This document shows, in pieces, positions 17,541-26,950 of a DNA stretch of 64,000 bases (positions are counted from its first letter, which is position 1; each line of letters begins with the position of its first letter). The notes under the pieces are model-generated. The model worked only from the letters and a program-made list of their open reading frames with translations. It searched no databases and was not told the DNA's origin. Origin of the DNA: Amaurobius ferox (Eukaryota; Arthropoda; Arachnida; Araneae; Amaurobiidae); the NCBI GenBank assembly GCA_951213105.1, contig OX578136.1, positions 151,672,678-151,736,677 on the forward strand, read 5' to 3'. A program made the position numbers and the translations under genes.

Positions 17541-17720
17541 CATACGTAGTATTGCGAAAGTATTGCTTTCACGAAAATTTTCTATTTCGAAATTTTGACT
17601 CATGCGTAGTATTGAGAAAGTATTGCTTTCACGAAAAATTTCGATTTCGAGATTTTGAGCCATGCGTAGTATTGAGAAAGTATTGTTTTCAGGAAAATTT
17701 TGGATTTCGAGGTCAATATG
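17541..17720. repeat. 60-bp tandem repeat, three copies, open in one frame
   Basis: Units start at 17541, 17601 and 17661, each CATRCGTAGTATTGMGAAAG followed by TATTG, TTTCACGAAAA and a TTTCGA-rich stretch. Because 60 is divisible by three, one frame stays open (17498-17911) with a 20-residue repeat VVLRKYCFHEN-type. I see no sign that this is translated. The unit loosely resembles the 5' leader of the family A elements (AAAGTATTG, then TTCGA and CGAGTTTT). Confidence 0.75.
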
Positions 17721-17981
17721 TTTTAAAACCTTCCGAACACGTTTTAACTATTTTTTGGGGTGATGTTCGTCTGTCTGCCTGTGGTCGATTTCTTGTGCAC
17801 ACGATAGCAGCCACAAATATTAATGGATTTTCACGAAACTTTATATCTGGCTTTATCGTCAAAAAATCTAGAACTAGATGGAAATTTATTTTATTCGAAG
17901 GAAAACTTTGAATTTTATTCAAAATTTTATGTTTTTTAACATGGCAGCATAGGACAAAATGTGACATAATTATGCGACCCG

Positions 17982-19207
17982 TTGACATTGCTATTAAAAT
18001 TATTATCAAAAAAACTACATAATCATAATTTTAAAACGCCTACTATCGACGCAATCACTTCTGCTTTGAATATTGTTGCGGAGACAAATTATTTTGGTTT
18101 CCATGATGCTATTTATTTACAAACCTGTGGTGCCCCTATGGGTAGCCCTTTATCTGGTATTTTAGCCGAGGCGGGTTTGCAGGAACTCGAGAATGAGATT
18201 TTGCCTTTTTTATCCCCCCCCCCCCCTCTCTCTCTCTCTTTGGTGCCATTTTGTGGATGATGTGTTTATTGTTTGGGATAGTGATTTAGAAGGTCTTTCT
18301 TTCCTTTTGTCTAAAGTTAACGATTTTTACCCTTCTATCAATTTTACTGTCGAACATGAAACTAATGGTTCTTTGCCTTTTCTTGATGTACTGGTCACCC
18401 GTTCTGCTATTGGTTTTCAAACCTCGGTTTTCCGTCAACCTTCTTTTACTAATTCTTGTATACCTGCTAATTCTTACCATCCTCTTTCCTCTAAAAAAGC
18501 TTCTTTTTATGCTTATTTTAATCTCGCTTTTAATGTTTGTTCATCTATCTCTGCTTTAAGTAATGAAATTGATTTTATTTTTGGCCTTGGCCGTGAGGCT
18601 GCCTACTCCTTTGAGTTTATTTGTTTTCTTCCAAGTTCGCCGTAAATATACACTTTTTGATACTAAACTTATTGCCTTAAAAGATCGTTTGACTTATAGG
18701 TCTAGTTTTCCATACAATCCTCGGATTTTCCGCCCCTTTATCCATTTTCGTTCTGAGTTTCGTTTCAGACCTGCACATTCTAATATTTCTTCTTTATTTA
18801 ACAGTATTCGGTCTGATAAACTGGGTGATAAGGATGAGTTTAAAAGCTTTGCTGGGGTGTATATTGTTCCCCTGTTGTCCACCGATGGTAATTTTAAATT
18901 TTATATTAGAAGTACTAAACGCATTGTTGGCATCCGTTTAGCAGAACATGCTCGGGATGTCAGGGATAGTAAACTTTCTACGGCTCTTGCTCAATTTGTT
19001 GTTAAAGATAATTTTCAGCCTCTTTTTGAAAAGACTTTCCTTTTGATACGTTGTAATAACCCTCGTGATATTCTCCTTTTTGAATCCCTTTCTATTTATA
19101 TCTACCGCGATTCCGTTTGCAATTTTGGCACTGTTATGAATTTGAGTTACGCTTGGCGACTCATTCTCGACTCCATGCAATTCAAGTCTCTGCAAAGTTA
19201 TCTTTGA
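17982..19207 (+). pseudogene. Penelope-like element polyprotein: reverse transcriptase plus GIY-YIG endonuclease, 5'-truncated and frameshifted
   Basis: Three overlapping frames together give about 400 residues of a Penelope-like (PLE) protein; full-length PLE proteins are roughly twice that. Frame one (from 17982) contains CGAPMGSPLSGILAE, the PLE RT motif preceding the catalytic strand. Frame two (from about 18240) has FVDDVFIVW (catalytic DD), then NGSLPFLDVLVTR and a degenerate thumb region (VFRQPSF ... SYHPLSSKKASF). Frame three (18563-19207) carries the nuclease: GVYIVP for the GIY motif, YIRSTKR where YIG-T-R is expected, then RLAEH and a later ES. The second glycine of YIG is Arg (codon 18908-18910), so the nuclease is probably dead. 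The first frame break coincides with a poly-C and CT-microsatellite tract (18214-18240). The second lies near 18620-18640. In intact elements the product reverse-transcribes its own RNA and nicks the target site. This copy cannot do so. Confidence 0.88.
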
Positions 19208-19505
19208 CGTCTTCATCTTTGGGATTATGCTTGGTTGCCCCCCCCCCCTCCTTTTTTTTAGATTTCAGTAATTAAATTGTAATTTACTATGCATTTTTTT
19301 TTGTTGTTGGAATTTTTGAAACTCTAAAAAAATTGTTTTATAGTTTTCGGTTTATCCTTGCCTAAACGTAGTTTCTTTTGTAAATTGTATTTATGCAAAT
19401 TTTGTCGCTATATCTTGTCTATATATGAACGATTCAAATTTTATTTCCATGTAGCCACTGATGAAGAGCGTACTTATGCTCAAAAGCGCTCTGGCCCTTT
19501 ATAAA
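17985..19505 (+). mobile_element. Penelope-like retroelement, truncated copy with 3' hammerhead-like end
   Basis: The recognisable element starts inside the RT domain and runs through the stop at 19205-19207, a poly-C/T-rich 3' region, and a hammerhead-like motif at 19454-19495. Five-prime truncation is common for PLEs. Hammerhead ribozymes are a published feature of PLE terminal (pLTR) sequences, so the motif independently supports the family call. I did not find a target-site duplication or an upstream pLTR copy, so both boundaries are approximate. The 60-bp tandem repeat just upstream (17541-17720) seems unrelated to the PLE. Confidence 0.8.
19454..19495 (+). ncRNA. Hammerhead-ribozyme-like motif of the Penelope element, probably inactive
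   Basis: Read 5' to 3': stem I strand GCCA (19454-19457), core CTGATGA (19458-19464), one linking A, stem II GAGC (19466-19469) with loop GTACTTAT and GCTC (19478-19481), then AAAA (19482-19485) where the consensus is GAAA. A tiny GCGC helix-III loop follows, then the cleavage dinucleotide TC (19490-19491) and stem I strand TGGC (19492-19495), complementary to GCCA. This fits the type-I hammerhead with a very short helix III described for PLEs, which are thought to work as dimers. The base at 19482 corresponds to G12, the general base, and is A. It follows a C, so a CpG-to-CpA change explains it. Self-cleavage should be abolished or very weak. Confidence 0.68.
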
Positions 19506-19717
19506 AAAAATGTTGTACGTCTTATAGGAAGTAAAATAAAGACCTTCTGTTGTGGATGTGTGCTTAATTTTTGTTATGAATAAAAGGGTTTATTTATGGC
19601 TTGATGATAAGGAGACTTCATAGTTTTAATCATTGTTGGGAAAAATAGCCGTGATACAACTTTTTTTTTTGTTTGTAATGCCATTAGACCCCACTTGGGG
19701 GCCAGTTACACACCCTC

Positions 19718-19978
19718 CCGGAGAGGGGCGCGGTAGCCCAGTAGTTAGCGCTCGGGAATTGCACTCGGTAGGCCGGGTTCGATTCCCCTCCGCTGCCAAA
19801 ACTACCGCCGTATTCACGCGGAGTCCTTCCGAGAGGTTGGTGGTAGGGGAATGAGGGTACGGTCTCTGTGGATTCCTCCCCCACTGGGTTCAGGTCTAAA
19901 TTGGGTGGCTCTTCCCGGCTGTCCAATGTGTTACCTTACACTTTTCTGGTAGGTCCGACGATCTGGGTCTCAACAACA
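19718..19978 (+). mobile_element. tRNA-derived SINE (family 1), near-complete
   Basis: This is the same family as at 7120-7406 in the opposite orientation: GGGGCGCGGTAGCCCAGTAG (A-box region), B box GGGTTCGATTCC (19774-19785), a conserved body and a CAACAACAAC tail. ACACCCTCC at 19709-19717 and 19979-19987 is a likely 9-bp target-site duplication. It lies about 200 bp downstream of the Penelope remnant. Confidence 0.8.
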
Positions 19979-19987
19979 ACACCCTCC

Positions 19988-21934
19988 GTACATTGTCAAA
20001 TATGGTATCAATTGAAAGGTTTTCCCAACTCTTTTAAGTGAAGGGTAATACACTATAGTCGTAATCATTTGAACCCACAATACCGATTTTTCAAATTTTT
20101 TCTTGTAAAATTTAAAAAAATAAAGAAATGAATTCTGGCATGAAAACGTCTAGATGAGTCACACTCTAATTAATTTTACTTCGGAATAACGTCAAACTGA
20201 CGTTCCTGGCAGTCCCAAAGTAACTCTTCGTATGCATAAAAAATAACAAACGAGCTCAGTAGTAATCTATAATCCAATACGATAGCTGCAAGCATTAGCC
20301 AAAGAAAGCTGCATTGTTAAATCAATTTAACAATAAAACGTTCTTCCTACAGGTCTGTTGAATTTCTTTATTCCACAGGAGAACTGGGTGCAATTTTTTC
20401 AGTGTACAGTTCATAGAGTTTCATTAAATAAAAGTTCATTAATATAAACAACCACTTGTACTTAGAGACAATCTATATATATATATATTTGTCTTTAAAT
20501 GCACGTGTTTAAACACGCATATGAGTTTGTTGACAAAACAGATCAAAACTCAGATCTAGAATATCAAAAATGCAGACACATAACACTGCATATTTTTCAG
20601 CTCTGGCTATTAAATTTTATCCTTCTTTATCAATTTCAGTGTAGAATGTAAAAATTATCATTACGTTCTCAAGTAAATCTTTCAGTGAACCAAGAGAAAA
20701 AAAACAGACAAAATGCTATTTTTGAAATAAAATTATTTTTATTATAATCGTTTATGTCACATATTTGCACAATCCGCTGTCACTGATGAAGAATTGCAAG
20801 TAACAGCCAGAAAATAAGTTAAGAAAAAATGAAGAATTTGATTGGGTATGTCTTGTTTTCGGCTTCTCTTTGTTCTTTTGAAGGATGAATTCGATTTTTT
20901 TTTATTCTGTTCTTGAAAATGAGTGGAATACAAAATGAGGGAAAAAATAAACAGTATCACCTTTCTTTTGTCTTTTATTGGTGCAAGATGAAATGATTTA
21001 TGTACAGAATTATGGATAAAGAAGGAACTTTTCTATATATTTATATATATATATATATGTTTATTTTATATATATATATATCATTGATGCACAGTACGAG
21101 TATGTAAAGAACACTCAGCCAAACTACAAAGGAAAACGGAACAGTTCAACATGGTTGAAGATCCCACCCAAGTTTTGGCAAATTTAATACATTTGTTTTA
21201 TAATTTAAAATTGCAAAAAATTGTTGTTTTTCGCCGAAATATATTAAAAACTTACTGCAAGTGTGGCAATCAGTCTATTATTTTATTCTAAATCGAATTT
21301 AAATACGATAACAAGAGAACTTAAAAGACGGTTGTTCCAATTATTTTTCTTATATTACACAGCAAAGGATTAGTCCTCTATTAATCTTTAACAGGTAGAA
21401 GTAAGATTTTTGATAAAAAGATTTTTTATATACAAAATGCTTTGTTGAAAGCAGTTTCGCGAGTTAAAGTAAAATATGGGAACCACAGATTTGCATGATT
21501 ACTCTTCTTTTATGAAGAGTAAAATATTTTGCTCTAGTTTAAACTGACCAAGATTCAAAATTAACCACAATCAAAATAATTGAACCATAATTTGGACCTA
21601 TACTTATAATCCAAACTAAGGTTCAAAGATTTATAATAATAGGATTCAATCAGGTACCAATTTATGCCACCAGCTAACACTGAATATGCTTTTTTCAATT
21701 TCCACTTTTTAACTTCGAATCCTATTTGAGTTGAACCTAGAGTAAAATAGTTTTAATGTAGTTACATTTTAAGTCCTTTTTATTAGCATTAATTTTTCAT
21801 CAAATTTAAAACTCATCTGGATTTGATAAGCAATTTGGATCTTGCAAAAAATAAAAACTACGTAAGAATTTCGAATTATGTACCTATCCTATGATTGTAC
21901 AAATGTTATTGCACTTTAGCCCCGAGAGAACAAA
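19988..21934. other. Stretch without a recognisable gene
   Basis: AT-rich DNA with short TA microsatellites at 20472 and 21042. A CACTGATGAAGA motif at about 20781 recalls the Penelope 3' end but does not fold as a hammerhead. Nothing else is supported. Confidence 0.45.
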
Positions 21935-22000
21935 AATCGCGCCAAGAACAATTTGTTTTCTTCATTTATATAAACAAAATAAATTGTTGTTGGCGCGATT
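21935..22000. repeat. Short hairpin with GC-core arms (AATCGCGCCA / TGGCGCGATT)
   Basis: The left arm at 21935-21954 and right arm at 21981-22000 are complementary at 19 of 20 positions, and pairing continues inward through T-rich/A-rich sequence. In AT-rich DNA the GGCGCG core is unusual. It may be a tiny foldback element or an RNA hairpin. Confidence 0.6.
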
Positions 22001-22724
22001 ATTAAACCTTTAACCTTAAGTATTAAACCTTTCAGCTTTCGAAATGAAAATATTTCAGTAATACTATAGTGGTTGATACATTTAATCAAATTTTTCTGCT
22101 GATAATATCGAAGTATTTTTAGTGTAGATTAATTCATCAGTCTGAGCGACATATTTTTATTTATGAATATTCAGTTTCTATTTTACTTAAGAAACGATGA
22201 ACAATTTTAATAAGTTATATCAGTTTTATTGTGAATATTTTAGTAATTTTTTCCATTACCACACCTGCACTGAATAATACTTCGAAATTCAAACAAGTAA
22301 ACCGGCTTTTCTATAAATAAAAACAAAAGGCTCATGAATATTATCAATAGCGAAAATTTGAGGATATTCTATTCACATTTTATAGAAATTGGTTGTATAA
22401 TCGTCTGCTTGCTCTTCTTTTTTTCGTTGGCGCGACAATATAGTAAAATGTTCAAAACATTTCCTGTTCGAATTATCGTTGAGACTTTTGTAATACATTA
22501 TAGACAAAATATGTGAATCAATGTCTTGTTTTTGAAAAGTTCAGGTCTGGAAACGTTGATTCAACGATATTAAGCTAGGATCAAAAGTGTACTCAATGGG
22601 TTTTTTAATAAATTTGATAAATTTCACTCATAGTGTGATAATTACTCAAATTGATTACTGTAGTAATAATTTCCAAAAAATTAATTACACCTTTTAGTTG
22701 CGTCACTTTTGAAGTAAGGGTGCA

Positions 22725-22755
<31 letters not shown>

Positions 22756-22919
22756 AATTAAATGTGTGTTAGTTAAACGACTGAAATCCAAATTTTTGCC
22801 AAAATTTTTCAATCAATACCAGAACTGTAATTGTTCAGCAAAATTTAAGATTTGCTTTATAAATGTTTGAAAATTTTAGTCATTAACATCAAATGATCAG
22901 AAATGTGTTAAACAATCAC

Positions 22920-23222
22920 GAACTTGTTTACAACGTGAAATGCAGCGCAAATCAAGATAAATAAGCATACGTACGTTTTGGAAATCAGCTGGATTTCCTT
23001 GTTCATTGTCGAAATGTCTGGAACTGAGCGCACAAGTAAGAACACAGTTTTTGAAGCATGAGCACAGCGAGTATCCAGGAGCTTTCTTGAATAGCCTGGC
23101 GCTTACTTAAGCGTTCAGGTCCAGACATTCTGCACTAATCAAGGAAATCCAGTTGATTTCCGAAATGTACCTATGCTTATTTATCTTAATTTGCGCTACA
23201 TTTCGCGTTAAAAAACCCGTTC
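22920..23222. repeat. Inverted repeat with arms of about 120 bp
   Basis: The left arm (22920 to about 23040; includes AGATAAATAAGCATACGTAC, GGAAATCAGCTGGATTTCC and GAAATGTCTGGA) is the diverged reverse complement of the right arm (about 23098-23222; TCCAGACATTCTGCACTAAT, GGAAATCCAGTTGATTTCC, TATGCTTATTTATCTTAAT). A spacer of about 57 bp separates them. Probably a decayed foldback MITE; no target duplication was recognised. Confidence 0.65.
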
Positions 23223-25466
23223 ATTATTAATTGTGCGCATAGCCGCGTGTTTTGCTTAATGTGATAATAGTTTATACATTTTAAAACACTAGATTAAAAC
23301 TCATATGTGTCTTATTGTTTGGAAGAAATCTGGCTTAGTTTTTGGCACATATCACAATTTAAAGCTTATGTTAAAAGTCTTTCAACACGGTCTTAAATTT
23401 TTTTTAAATATATTCTGCTTTTAGAAAATTATATTTTTTTTAATGAATATGAAATACTGATTAAAAACAATACTTGCATATTCCTGGTAATTCATTTTAA
23501 TAAAAGAAAATTTATGCATTATTTTTTATTATTTTCTTTTCCCGGGGAAGGTGGGGGGGGGGGGAGATGTATATTACACCACCAGATGCTTTATACACAA
23601 AAATGCAATAAGTAATTTAATGTATCATAGTTGAAAGTTCCAGTTAAAATGAAATGGAAATGGAAAATCCTCAAATTTTGATTTTGATTTCTGTGCCACA
23701 ACAAATTTACGAAATTCTGCTGAAAATACTGAAGGGTTTCTCTTTTAAATAAAACACGAAAAATATTTACATCACGTTTTAAATGCAATTTATTGCGAAC
23801 TGGAAAATATATTTAAAAATTTTTGGAGCCATTTAAAAAAGAATTATTTACATTTAAGGGTATTACCCAGCTCGCCTCGTGTTAAATTTTTTCATGTTAA
23901 ACCTCGGAGGAAAAAATGTTGAGATTTTAACTCGTGTAATTTTCTCAATATTGTCTGCTGTTTATTTTTGCTAGCCTAGAAGCCAAAAAGTAAAAACTTG
24001 ATGTATTTTATAAAACTTAATTGTCTAATTAGAAATACTTCTAAAATTCATATAAAATATGTTTTTTAATATTAGAAATACTTCCAAATAGCTCTTCTAA
24101 CTAAAAAAAAAAGCCACAAACCTTCACTTTTATCATCTATGCATGGCAAAAACAGAGTGAAATTTTTCCAAAAATTAAAGTTAAAAGTCTTATCACTTTT
24201 CCCCCATGGGTTAATACAGAAAAATTGAAACAAGCAGCAGCTTATGAATGACCCCCTGCCCAACTTCTAAAACCCCACGGATATTGACTGCTTTCTTGTG
24301 TTTCATTACAGGCAATTGTCTCTGTGCTGTATGATTGCATATAAAATAAGATCTGTTCACAAATTTTTGTACACATTGTAAGGATTTCTATCTCATTATT
24401 TACAAAATCAGTTCGTCGGGACTGACAAGTACAGACCTTGGAAAATGCATTTAAAAACTATGTATACATGCGAATGCATTTAATTCGTTTTTATGCCATT
24501 GCATTAGCTCTGTGAACCTGTTTAGTGAACAGCATTATTTCTTCGAACATAATACACATGCAGTTGAACCAAATACTTGTGCTATTTGATATTGATCAAT
24601 TATTTTGATTTTAACGTTTATAGATTTGAAAGTTAGTTACATGTAGACGAAAATGAAGGATTCATTAAAAGATAAAAGTAATACATAGTTTTCACATGCG
24701 TTACAATGTTCAGCAGCAGTGTAGGGCTCTGCAATAGACATAATGGCTGCCATGATTTCAGCCATTATATGTATTTGAGGAGAGATTGTGGTGTATATAA
24801 AAATCATCTATTCAGTAGTATAATACCAAGGTCAGGCATGATGCCACATCAAAATCTAGCGACCCCTCCCCCCTCCCCCACGAAATTATGTTTTGCAATA
24901 TTTTTCAGAGGCTAATTTCAAAATGCTAATTCCTCAAGATATTACTTTTATATTAAAAAAAAAAAGTAATTTAAATTCTATATTTTTGAAACAGTGAGAA
25001 ATAACAACAAAAACACACATCGATTGGGAACTATCTACATATTTAAGTATTGAATTTTAGGAATGTTTAGTCTGTAAATTTGAATAATTTTTAGAAAATT
25101 CAAATGCTTCATGTAAATAATTTTTAAAATGTTTACCTTGTTTAAAATAATTATTACGTTATTTTTTAAATCTTCGACATTTTACAAATATTTCAATTTC
25201 ACAAGTTTAAATATTTAAAAATAATTAAATCCGAATATCAAATTAATTACTTATTGGTTTAAAAACTAAAATTAAATATTTGTTGCCCCCGAAATAAAAT
25301 GTTTGTTTCAAATTCAAACTTTGATTTCTAGTCATCAGAAAAGAATCAACTAATCTGCTAAATACATTAATCTTAATTTCGTAATGATCATTTAGCATTG
25401 TCTTTATGGTCATGGCACCACAAAGATCATTGTTGGTTGGATATCGTGATAAAGTTATTGTTTAAT
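23223..25466. other. Stretch without a recognisable gene, downstream of the GATA gene
   Basis: AT-rich sequence with a poly-G run near 23552. It could contain the distal 3' UTR of the minus-strand GATA gene, but no transcript signal fixes this. Confidence 0.4.
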
Positions 25467-26581
25467 TTTCCAAAAAGGAAAGAAAAATTAATAATGGTAT
25501 TTGGAGGAACTGCATGTTTTATGCTATTACGGAAATGTATTGCCTGTTCAGAGCGAGTATGGTAAGGTGACCTGCCTTACACTGAGCGACTCAAGTGTTT
25601 TTGTAAATGCTGCTTAAAAATAAGTTCATGGTGGAAATAAATGTAAATGCTCGAGGAAAATGCAGAACAGCAATACTTTTCCTGCTCTCAAATAAATAGA
25701 AACGGGATAACTCTTAGTGAATGAATGAATATGAGTTTAAAATTCATAGCATTTGTCTTTTCTTTTCTTTCTTTTAAAGAAGAGGTGAACAGGATGACTT
25801 AAAACAAACTCGGTATTTTCAGTCGGTAAAGCTCTTGGTTAACGAGTCTTTTTTCTTAACTAGGAACGTGTCATTCCTAAACCTGAGATTCTTATAGAAA
25901 AAAAAATGAAATAAAAAAATGCGATTGTTTTGTTCCTAAGAATTAAAGGCTAAAAAACAAATGCCAAGGAAAGACTTTCAAAACGAACGAACAAGAAAAT
26001 AAAGTTAAAATTTGTCGTAAAGTCAGTCACAAAAAACGGCACAGTCGTTTTTCTCCTCCCTCCGTTTGGAGCAGAGGTCTTTGTTTCAGCAAATGTACAA
26101 TGATGCCGTCGGAAGACATCTCCTCCGGAAATTTATCAGTCACCAGAAGAGTCCGTACTGCAATTTCCGACCACGTTCTCTCACTCACCATCAAATGAAT
26201 GTTCCATTTGAAAAATAAACACCAAAAAGAACGCGTGATGTGCGTGTTTTCAAGTCTGTAAGCGATTCACACAATCTCGAATTAGGTTGAGTCGTTCCTA
26301 TTGGCATCGTCCATTTTTCACCGTTGCGTTGACATGTTTGTGGCAGTTCGATTTCGCTTGCCGATTCACCGAGGGCAAAAATCACAATGGATTGATGTCT
26401 CTGTGGGAAAACAGGCGGCTGCTTCGAGGAACAGTCTGAAGCAGCCATTGTCCATAGCTGCAGATCAATCCTTGTAGTCCGTGAGTCCTTCACAGCCCAA
26501 GGTTGAGTTTGGAAATTGTGTTGTCCAGAGTTGTGCTGCAGCAATGGCCTTGTCGTCCCACAGCCCCGGCTGGGCCCTATG
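25467..26581 (-). other. Probable 3' UTR and flank of the GATA gene
   Basis: This is the sequence immediately after the TGA stop on the minus strand. Reading it in that orientation I find no AATAAA or ATTAAA over this 1.1 kb. The first ATTAAA variant occurs at 25461-25466. The poly(A) site is therefore either further downstream, uses a weaker signal, or follows a spliced 3' UTR. No open reading frame here resembles a known protein. The boundary given is only the interval I checked, not a mapped transcript end. Confidence 0.4.
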
Positions 26582-26950
26582 TCAGGCCATGGCTCCAACC
26601 ATGCTGTTGGATGTGGAGAGACCTAGGGGCCCAGCTCCACTCGACGACAAGGAAAGGCTAGAGAGGGGCGGTGGGCCGCCGCTCATGTGGTGCATGGGCG
26701 GCGAGGTGACGAAGGGCGACCCAGCCATTGAAATGGGCATGTTCCCTTGATGCATGTAATGGTTCATGGTCATAGACATCGAAGACATGGAGCCGAGCTG
26801 ACCGGCAGGCCCGAAACCAGAGAAAGGCTTGTCCAGCGGTTTTAGACACTCGGGAATGGCAAGACAACCCTTTTTCTTTTTACTCTTCGACGACAACTTT
26901 CTGTTGCGTGTCTGAATTCCCTCTTTTTTCATCGTTAGAGGTCGATTTAC
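26582..26950 (-). CDS. GATA1/2/3-like: GATA transcription factor, terminal coding exon (basic tail and C-terminus)
   Basis: This exon encodes 122 residues and ends in TGA at 26582-26584. It starts just after a clean acceptor (pyrimidine-rich tract, then CAG, read on the minus strand) with VNRPLTMKKEGIQTRNRK. In vertebrate GATA1/2/3 proteins this segment directly follows the C-terminal finger and makes minor-groove and backbone DNA contacts. A lysine-rich stretch (SKSKKKK, about residues 21-27 of the exon) looks like part of the nuclear-localisation region. The rest is low-complexity, rich in Met, Ser, Gly, Pro and His, and ends SMVGAMA, resembling the SMVTAMG ends of vertebrate GATA2/3. GATA4/5/6 proteins carry a different basic tail (PRPLAMRKEG type), so the GATA1/2/3 class is favoured. 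Phase 0 at its 5' edge matches the finger exon at 52798-52923. The protein would be a nuclear, sequence-specific regulator binding WGATAR sites. Orthology to a particular arthropod paralogue cannot be decided here. Confidence 0.93.
   Translation of the reverse strand, partial: VNRPLTMKKEGIQTRNRKLSSKSKKKKGCLAIPECLKPLDKPFSGFGPAGQLGSMSSMSMTMNHYMHQGNMPISMAGSPFVTSPPMHHMSGGPPPLSSLSLSSSGAGPLGLSTSNSMVGAMA

Noticed and set aside
17498..17911. 137-codon open frame with 20-residue repeats as a real gene
   Set aside because: The frame is open because the DNA repeat is 60 bp; no domain, splice or expression evidence.
20781..20815. Second hammerhead candidate (CACTGATGAAGA)
   Set aside because: The CTGATGA core is present but there is no stem II closing before a GAAA and no complementary stem I; at most a remnant of a Penelope 3' end.
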